Origin: Gnetum montanum
Taxonomy: Eukaryota; Streptophyta; Gnetopsida; Gnetales; Gnetaceae
Direction: 5' to 3'
Assembly: GCA_015680685.1 (NCBI GenBank)
Contig: MNCI01003331.1
Location: forward strand, 123,604-187,603
Length of the DNA: 64,000 nt
In this document: one piece after another, positions 56,240 to 64,000 of the stretch
Numbering within the stretch: the first letter of the stretch is position 1
How the letters are laid out: each line of letters opens with the position of its first letter
Notes under the pieces: model-generated
What the model saw: only the letters and a program-made list of their open reading frames with translations
Told to the model about the DNA's origin: nothing
The model's database searches: none
Position numbers and translations under genes: made by a program

Positions 56240-58248
56240 TGATTAGGACCTAAAGAAGCATATATTAAATTTACTTTAAAGAAGGAAGAAAATGATGAAG
56301 AAGACCCTTTAATTAAAGATCTAATGTAAGAATAAAAATAAAAAATGAAAGACTGACATGATTGGATGATAATTATACTCCATGTATCAGAGGCTATAGT
56401 TGAACAATTATACTTCTTGAAGACTATAAAACAAATATGGGATAGATTATGCAAATATTACCTTGGAAATTTAGAGAATAAACACATAAAATAAATTTTA
56501 TATAATTCCTAGAATGACAAATTAGAAATTAAGAAGGATGATGACATTAAGGATTTTTCTTTTAAGAATGTATAGCTACATAAAAAAACATTGATGAATT
56601 TGGTTGTGGCTTCACATAAGATCAAAAATAAAAAAAGGTAGATGCTACTATTTGAAATAATCCCATATATTAAAACATGATGAATAATTTCTTATAAAAT
56701 AAAGAATTCAAATAAGTCACTATTGATGATATAGTTTCTTAGATTAGAACCCTAGAAAGTTTAACGATAGAAAACATTAAAAAGACTAAGATTTTATAGC
56801 TAGTAGAGAAAGAAAAATATTTAATAGAGGAATCTATAAATTCAATGAAAATTACATTTAAGACTAAAGTAATCAATACATGACAAAGATTACTTAAAGA
56901 GAAAATAAAAGTAGAGGATTCATGAGAGGAAGGTAGAACTCATAACAGTAGAGAAATGCACAAGCATACATATCTATTTCTTCATGCTATAAAAAGAGAG
57001 GTCACATCATGAAAACATGTAGGAAAAAATTAGGTTTAATGATATACAACTCTATAATAAGAATCAAGAAGAAGCCAAAACTTCTATCTTGATTTAAGAA
57101 GAAAACAAAGGTAAATTAAAGGCTTTTATTTTTAGGATCATTATCAAGAAAAATTCTTGGATCTTGGACAATGGTTGCTCTAACTACATGATACCCTAAA
57201 AGTCTCATATTTTATTCTAAAATTTAAATAGGATTAAAAATATAAAAATATGTGATGGCATGCATTTCAATATAGAAGAAGTCAAAAATTACATTGTCAA
57301 ATTACATAACAACAAAGTTATAGCTATCATGGATGTTTTCTATGTTGTAAACATCTCAAACACTTTACTTTCAATGCAAAAAATGGCTAGAAAGAGGAGA
57401 AATGTTCATTTAAGAAAATAATTCATTCATCATTATAAAATTAAATGAAAAAAGAATTTTTACTATGTAGACTATAATCACATTGATCTCCTAGGCAATT
57501 CCATTGATGGAATTCATGATTCCAAACAAACCACTATTTAAATAATAACCTTAGAAAAAAAAAAGCAAAAGAAGACACTCATCAAACTACTTCAGAGCAT
57601 CAACACTTAATTGCTAATGAAGAAGTCAAGACATGGTCTAAAAGATTGGGTCATACTTTTTATAACAATCTACAAAAATGTCAAATATGAAGAAAGAAAT
57701 AAGACTTGAAATTAGAAAAACTTTCAAAGAAAAATGTAAAATTTAAATCTAGGAAAAACAAACCAACACTCCCTATACTATATTTATGCAAAGAAAAGAT
57801 AAAATGCTTGAGCGACTTTACATGAATCTTAATGGTTCTATGATAGCCACTTTAATTAGTGAAACAAATTACACATTTTTCTATATTGATGAGTACTCAA
57901 AATTTACTTGAACTTAAAATATGACATACAAGTATGAAGGAAGAAATAACTTTAAATATTTCTATACCATTATGAATAATAGAATGAACTTCTCAATAAA
58001 ATTTATTAGATAAGGAAGAGGTAGAAAATTCATTAATAATGAAATTGAAGACTTCTATTCAAACTAAAGAATATTTTATTAAACTAAATGTTGGTACAAC
58101 CCATAATCAAATGGAGTAGTAGACAGAAAAAAATAGAACTCATATTTCAAATTTATCATGAAAATTGTAGAGAGAGAGCATAACACAATAGGAATGGTTT
58201 TTGCTCAAATGCTTGCATTTTAGCATAAATTTTTTCTTTCTTATCCTA
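56240..58248 (+). pseudogene. Copia gag-protease-integrase remnant, cut off at the right by a chromovirus
   Basis: Plus strand, many stops. Gag: IVEQLYFLKTIKQIWDRL and FKNVQLHKKTLMNLVVAS (56390-56630). A knuckle remnant CYKKRGHIMKTC is near 56978-57020. The protease motif ILDNGCSNYMI (D-N-G for D-S-G) is near 57160-57195. The pre-integrase block WSKRLGH is near 57632-57655. Integrase follows: FFYIDEYSKFT, GRGRKFINNEIEDF (57905-58050) and a late block IMKIVEREHNTI. Translation ends at 58248 where the TG of the chromovirus LTR begins. RT and RNase H should lie to the right of the chromovirus, outside this window. Confidence 0.75.
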
Positions 58249-58696
58249 TGTAACACCCTCCTTCCTACCCATAGAATAAGAGCATTACATGGGGTAAAAC
58301 AAATGGTAGAGTAATGAATTGTTTCATTCTAACTTATTAAAAGAAAGTATGGTTAAGCCATGATCAAGAGGAAGAAGAGATTAATTCATAGATAATGGAA
58401 CAAATTATTTCTTTTAATATTAAGATGAATATGATGAATATATATACAAGTAATGAAAATTTAAATTACAAGCATCCATTGAAAGAAATATTACATTAAT
58501 GTCCTCATAAATTACATAATTATCTCATGTAAAACATATTACATAAAGAAATATGATAAGTTCTCATTGTTACATAATTCATAATCTATACAAGTCTACT
58601 ATAAAAGATCAAACATGTGAATCAAATTAATATACATCTACTTATAGAATATCAACTATAATCCCAAATAGCATATAATTTCATATTTTTTTATGA

Positions 58697-58773
58697 ACAT
58701 CTCCAATGTACACATTTACTTCATGCTCTTCCTANACATATCCAATGTACACATTTACTTCATGCTCTTCCTA
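58697..58773. other. Assembly join: 38-base near-duplicate around a single N
   Basis: 58697-58734 and 58736-58773 are the same but for one base, separated by N at 58735. As at 38085, this looks like unmerged contig ends. Confidence 0.8.
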
Positions 58774-61170
58774 GCCCAAAGTATCTATACACAAAATAAA
58801 AATATCAACTACCGCTGAGTGAGTAACCTTGGCACCATCTTCTAGTTGAATCTAGGATAGGTTTCATGAGGACTAGGTAGGGCATGAAAACTTGCAAAAA
58901 AAAATCAATGCAAAACATATCCAAACATACAACCACTACAACATCCAATATCATCCATCACAAACATGTCAAAAACCTGATGCTGTACATCTATCAATGT
59001 AAAGAATATGCAAACACACAGCCATCACAAACATCCTTGAATAATGGGTTCAATCCATCGCAATGGTCCAATACACACATTTTTCCACTCCACCCATCAA
59101 TTGAGCAAACAAGGAGGCTACCACACACCACACTTAGTGTCAAAGTGTATTAAGTTGTCATGAATACTTTCTAATTTCCAAACAAAGTTTCCAACAAATT
59201 ATCAAATTACCATGTGCATAGATTTATTATTAGTTTCAATGCATCAAGGTGCTCCCAATGAATCCACACCAAGATTTGAACCAAGGTGGTCCTTATGGAT
59301 TCTCCACCAAGGTTTCCAACATACCAGTGCTAGAGGTGTCATTATGGATACCCACCTCTAGACTTCTAAAGACATCCAACATCACCATTGAGCCATGGAT
59401 CACCCTCTCCTATAGGATGGGACCTATAGCAAGAGCCACAATGGTGCACTAATAATCAGAATTAATCAAGAAAAAAATCATCTCTAGGGAGCCTCATCTC
59501 CAACTAGTTACACACTTAGTATTAGCTCCATTATTTAATCACATAGCAAACAATCAAACCATGTCATCATCTAGCCATCTCATAATGGTAAACCAACATC
59601 ATCCAACCATATAACAATGCCAAACCAACCTTTATGGTGAAGGGACTTAATATCAAATGGACCATCAATTTAACATGTCATAGTGTAATGAAAAGTTCCA
59701 CAATTTCAGTTATCTAGTTATTCAATAATATCCAATCAGACAAGGTTCCAAAACATATTCAAGGGATCCAAAACTTCCAAAATTTCAACACTCATTCACA
59801 AGACCATGCCTAATAGAATACATGTCCCAAATTTCCATAGATTCATAATTAATTACAATGAAAATCCTTTCAACAATTTTCAATGGGTAATATCCAAAAA
59901 TAATTCACATAGCAACACAAGGATCAAAAATAGAAAATGATTCTCAAATTATGAATTACTAGATATTGAGCAAACTTGATAGCCATAAATGAAATACCAA
60001 TAATTCACACATACCTATGCATTTTCTCATAATTAACTATTCATTTGAAAGCTGACATCCATACCTAGGTTTTGTAAAAATATTAGAAAAACTACAGATC
60101 CAAAGCTATAGATATCAGTCCAACATTCTAGGTAATGAAATAGAGATAGAATGAGTGTCTAATAGTAAATTACTAATAAAACCATAAAAATAAAACCTTT
60201 TCCATAGTTTCTACGTCTACTAATAATGTAAGAGATAATTCTCATAAAAATTAAAAAATAAAATACATGATAGATAAGAGGTTATGAATTGATGAATCTT
60301 TATATTACATTTCTTTGTAATTTTAGACAGCTCTCACTAATGGAATTATAACTCTTTACACACAACTCTACTTTACATGACTCTAGTTGGATATGAATTA
60401 TATTTAAACTATTTCTAACATATCCAAAATTTAGAACTATATCTATATCCAATATCAAGATATGACCTCTGCATTAGATCCTACTAAAATTATAGTGATT
60501 CTAGATAGTGTTGAAAGAACAACCTACAGAGCCTAATCTTCCATGAATTTTGATCTATGTCCTCTAGAAAAATTATAGATAATGTTATGAAAAATTGAGA
60601 AATAGGTATATTTTACTAAGATTCAAATTATAGAGAAAGATATGACTATTTTACCAAGCACTATACTAGTAATCCTTAACCCTCCAAAATGTAAGATTCA
60701 TAAAAAGTGCATTAAATCAAGAAAAAAAACAAATCCACCACTGATACTCCATATTTAGAACATGAAATCAATACCCTTCCCAAAATATGATATATATACA
60801 CACTTTTACTTCAATTAAAATAAAACCCAACCCCGATCTATGCCTAAACATGGCAAATTGACACAACCATGAAAAGGGAGCCAAATTTACTTACCTAGAT
60901 GTTGCTAGCTTCAATTTCTTGAGTCTTCCCATGTGCTCTTGAAAGCTCTTCATACTTCTTCTACCCAGCAGCCTTTCAAACCAAGAGCCAATAGAATAAG
61001 AATGCTTTGGGTTAAGGGAGTGTGTGGTATTTAATGGCTTCTCCTCTACTCCATCTACCACCAATCCATGTGACCTAGAAACCCTCTCTCATCTACTTTC
61101 AAGATCAATGTGACTCATCAACCTTTTTTCCTTTTAATTTAAGTAATACCAAAGTATTACTTAATGGCAT

Positions 61171-61200
61171 AGCCATCATAGCCATCATAGCCATACCATG
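61171..61200. repeat. Short tandem repeat of CATAGCCAT
   Basis: Three consecutive nine-base units within the chromovirus LTR. Confidence 0.8.
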
Positions 61201-61422
61201 TCCATGTCATAGCCTTCATGAGAACTTGCCACAACTCATTCACCCAATTACTACATACTAGCGATAAGTAAAAATCATTAATCATACATAATTATAAAAT
61301 AAATAAACATGAGTAATATAAATTTATCATATGCTAAGTAAAATTATTTATGCATATAAATATTAATAGTATTACACATCCTTAATCATTCTGAAATATT
61401 TACTAAAATTTGGGTTGTTACA

Positions 61423-61440
61423 TTCTCCTCCCATTAAGAA
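61423..61440 (-). other. Polypurine tract of the chromovirus
   Basis: The minus strand reads TTCTTAATGGGAGGAGAA directly before the LTR start TGTAACAACCC. Confidence 0.75.
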
Positions 61441-64000
61441 TCTTCCTCCTTGAAGATTTTAGAATGGGCTTCATGCATATCAAACTATAGTTCCCAAGTT
61501 AATTCTTGAAAACCATGACAACTCCATAAGACTTTCACCATCAAAACTAATTTTCTATGTGGCTAATGTACCATACGATCTATAATCTTAATTAGACATT
61601 TAACATAGGAGGCATTAGTCTCATGTTGCACTTCAAACCAATCTACTACATGGCTTTCATCTGCAACATAACCTCACAACATGGATACATAGAATACATC
61701 ATGCATGCTAGAGAGTTCTAGTGGTGGACTACCTGATATGCCACCTCTCCAATACACTACAAAATATCAAAGGGACTTATGTAATGAGGTGTCAATTTAC
61801 CTTTTCACCTAAAGTGCATCAAGCCCTTAAGTGGAGAGATTTGAATGAACACCTTATCTTCTAGTGCAAACTCAAGAGGCCTCCTTCTATGATTTTCATA
61901 GCTTACTTGACAATCTTGAGTAGCCTTGAGCCACTCTTGAATTATCTTTATTTGCTCTGAGATATGAAGGATAATATCAAAGCTAATTTATTGCCTATCC
62001 TCAACTAAATCCTAATACAATTGTGTTCTATAGATTCTACCATACAAGATCTCATATGGTTTTTCCTTCAAGATCTCCTAGTAGCTATTGTTGTAGGCAA
62101 ACTCTACTAATAGTAACAAACTATCCCAAGAGTCTAAAAACTATAATGTGCATGCTCGAAGCATGTCTTCTAACACCTAGTTAACCCATTCAACCTATCT
62201 AGCTATTTGAGGATGATATGATGAACTCAAGTTTAGTCTAGTACCTAGGCTCATCATAAATTCTTTCTAGAATAATGAGGTGAATTTGGGATCACGATCT
62301 TACACAATCTTGGAAGGAATATCATGTAGTTGAACAATGTCCATGATAAATGATAGTACCACATTCTCAACACTAGTCATAGTCTTTGTAGCAAGAAAGT
62401 GGGCAAGTTTTGTTAACAAGTTGACTACCACAAGGATAGCATCCTTACCACCCTTAGTATGAGGCAATCTAGTAATGAAATCCAGACCGATTACCTTCCA
62501 CTTCCACTCTAGAATTATGTGAGGGTACAAGTAGCCACTTGGTTGTTGATGCTATAACTTAACTTGTTGAAAAATTAAGCACTTTGCTACAAATTCTTCA
62601 ACCTACCTCTTCATTTTTGGCCACTAGTATAACTTCTTTAGCATTTGATACATTTTACTCTACTTGGATGCATTTGAAGTTGACTAAGATGAGCTTCCTC
62701 TAGTAAGAGTTTTCACAGGGCAACAGGTACACACATCCAATCCTTACGACAAAGCAATCCCAATGCATCCACTATAGCTAAGGAATCACCAGATACCCTA
62801 AAGATAGATATACCAATAATCATGCCCCTATTCTACATGAATATCGTTTGGTACATCAGACTAGATCATAAGACTATAGAGTTTACTGGCCACCTGACTT
62901 AAGACATTTGAAACCACATTACTTTTTCCTAGCTGGTATTGGATGGTAAAGTTAAAATTAGTTAATATCTCTATCCATCATCATTGTTGTAGGTTCAAAT
63001 GTGGTTGATTCATTGGATATTGGAGTCCTTTATGATTGGTCCAAATGGTCAATTTTTCTTCAAATAGATAATGACATTAGACCTTCAAGGTAAATACCAT
63101 TGCTCCTAACTCAAGATCATGGATGGGATAGCATAACTCATGAGGCTTCAACTATCTTGAGGCATATGTTATTACCTTGTCCTTCCACATAAGGATACAT
63201 CCATAACCTTCTCTTGATATAGCTATGCATACATCAAAGGGTTCACCAGGGGTAGGTATCACCAAGATTGGAGTTGATGTTAATATACTCTTCAACTCCT
63301 CAAAAGTAGCATGATAATGAGGATTCCATAGAAACCCAATGTCCTTTCAAAATAGCTTCATGAGAGGTGAAGCAATACAAGAGAAGTTCTCAATGAACCT
63401 CCAATAATAACCTACCAAGCCAAGAAAGCTATGCACCTCTCTAACATCCTTAGGAATCAACCAATCCCTAATGACTAATATCATAGTAGGATCTACTACT
63501 ATTCCATCCTTCAAGATGACATGATCCAAGAATTAGATCTCACAATTCCAAAATGAGCAATTTGAAGGTTGAGCATAGATTCGATGTCCTCTAAGTGTTT
63601 GCAAGATAGTTCTTAGATGATCCTAATGTAGGTCATTTGATGCTAAATATATCAATATGTCGTCAATGAAAACAATGATAAATTGGCCTAAGTATGACCT
63701 CATGATACTATTCATGAGATGCATAAACACTACTAGAGCATTAGTTGGTCCAAATGGTAGAACCAAGAACTCATAATGCCCATATCGAGTCCTGAAAGCT
63801 ATCTTAGAACTATCACCTTCTCCATTGCAAACCTAGTGGTATATTGACTTCAAATATATCTTTGAGAACAAGTAAGAACCCCTTAATTAGCTGAAAAAAT
63901 CATCTATGCAAGGCAAGGAATACCTATTTTTTACTTTCACTTGATTTCGTTATCAATAGTTGATGCATAACCTCATGCTTCCATCCTTGTTTTTGACAAA
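61441..64000 (-). pseudogene. Chromovirus (Gypsy) pol remnant: RT, RNase H, integrase, chromodomain
   Basis: Read on the minus strand from the right edge. RT active site VFIDDILIY is near 63647-63673, followed by DHLRTILQTLRGHRIYAQPS, NCSFWNCEI, and VREVHSFLGLVGYYWRFIEN (open part 63347-63529). RNase H: HDLELGAMVFTLKV, IWTNHKGLQY, YQLGKSNVVSNVLSQ (62900-63130). Integrase: WKVIGLDFITRLPHTKGGKD and LLTKLAHFLATKT (62300-62530), D-R-D-P-K-F-T near 62280-62300, VLEDMLRACTL. C-terminal chromodomain-like VHxPHRKLVLMVKVLWSCHG through ELTWEL near 61490-61580. The chromodomain and very long LTR fit the Tekay/Del branch; gag and protease lie outside the window. Stops and frame changes throughout. Confidence 0.85.

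Larger units (their letters stand above)
58249..61422 (-). repeat. 3' LTR (3174 bp) of a minus-strand chromovirus
   Basis: On the minus strand it begins TGTAACAACCCAAATTTTAG at 61422, directly after the polypurine tract TTAATGGGAGGAGAA, and ends ...AGGAGGGTGTTACA at 58249. That makes 3.2 kb, in the range of the longest-LTR chromoviruses. It is AT-rich with no convincing ORF (short open frames at 58884-59452 have no motif). Integration was into the Copia remnant; the flanking 5 bp on the left are TCCTA, and the partner would be beyond the window. Confidence 0.75.

Overview
The window looks like nuclear DNA from a seed plant with a large, repeat-filled genome. It is very AT-rich and poor in CpG, and most of it is degraded transposable elements nested in one another. 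I see no bacterial signals (operons, Shine-Dalgarno sites). LTRs of 2.4 and 3.2 kb, broken host-gene copies, a Helitron, two kinds of LINE and a tRNA-derived SINE would fit a gymnosperm, but that is inference; no sequence here fixes the species.

Layout, left to right. 1-2.27 kb: decayed Copia (IN-RT-RNase H). 3.2-12.4 kb: GC-richer exon-like segments of a host gene I do not recognise, split by the best-preserved element of the window, a Copia retrotransposon (4043-11461) with both LTRs, PBS, a 2-kb leader, one gag-pol frame broken by only two TGA codons, and a polypurine tract. 12.8-13.7 kb: LINE 3' end (minus). 14.2-15.4 kb: pseudogene of a CCR4/nocturnin-type exonuclease. 18.4-19.4 kb: pseudogene of a plant multi-pass membrane protein (minus). 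19.4-21.8 kb: Gypsy LTR, PBS, gag and protease remnant. 22.0-22.9 kb: LTR with a short-motif array. 24.4-26.8 kb: Helitron Rep/helicase remnant (minus). 27.7-31.6 kb: non-autonomous LTR element (minus). 31.7-32.8 kb: Copia RT-RNase H remnant. 33.3-39.6 kb: cluster of tRNA-derived SINEs plus a solo LTR. 40.0-41.1 kb: RTE-type LINE (minus). 43.7-44.8 kb: second LTR with the short-motif array, ending near a 121-base assembly gap. 45.2-46.2 kb: Copia RT-RNase H (minus). 46.6-51.4 kb: a 2.4-kb LTR inserted in inverted orientation into an older copy of its own family. 51.5-56.2 kb: gag-only LTR element with a long extension fused to Gag. 56.2-58.2 kb: Copia gag-PR-IN cut off by a chromovirus (minus) whose 3.2-kb 3' LTR and pol fill the rest.

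No intact host gene is visible. The main unexplained structures are (i) arrays of short direct and inverted motifs just upstream of the TATA box in LTRs of different lineages, with one array type shared between lineages and another type beside a related LTR; (ii) six hairpins in the Copia leader, each with CCCACAGG or a close variant in the loop; (iii) a triple hairpin array at 35.5 kb. All translations and alignments were done by eye, so boundaries of decayed elements are approximate.
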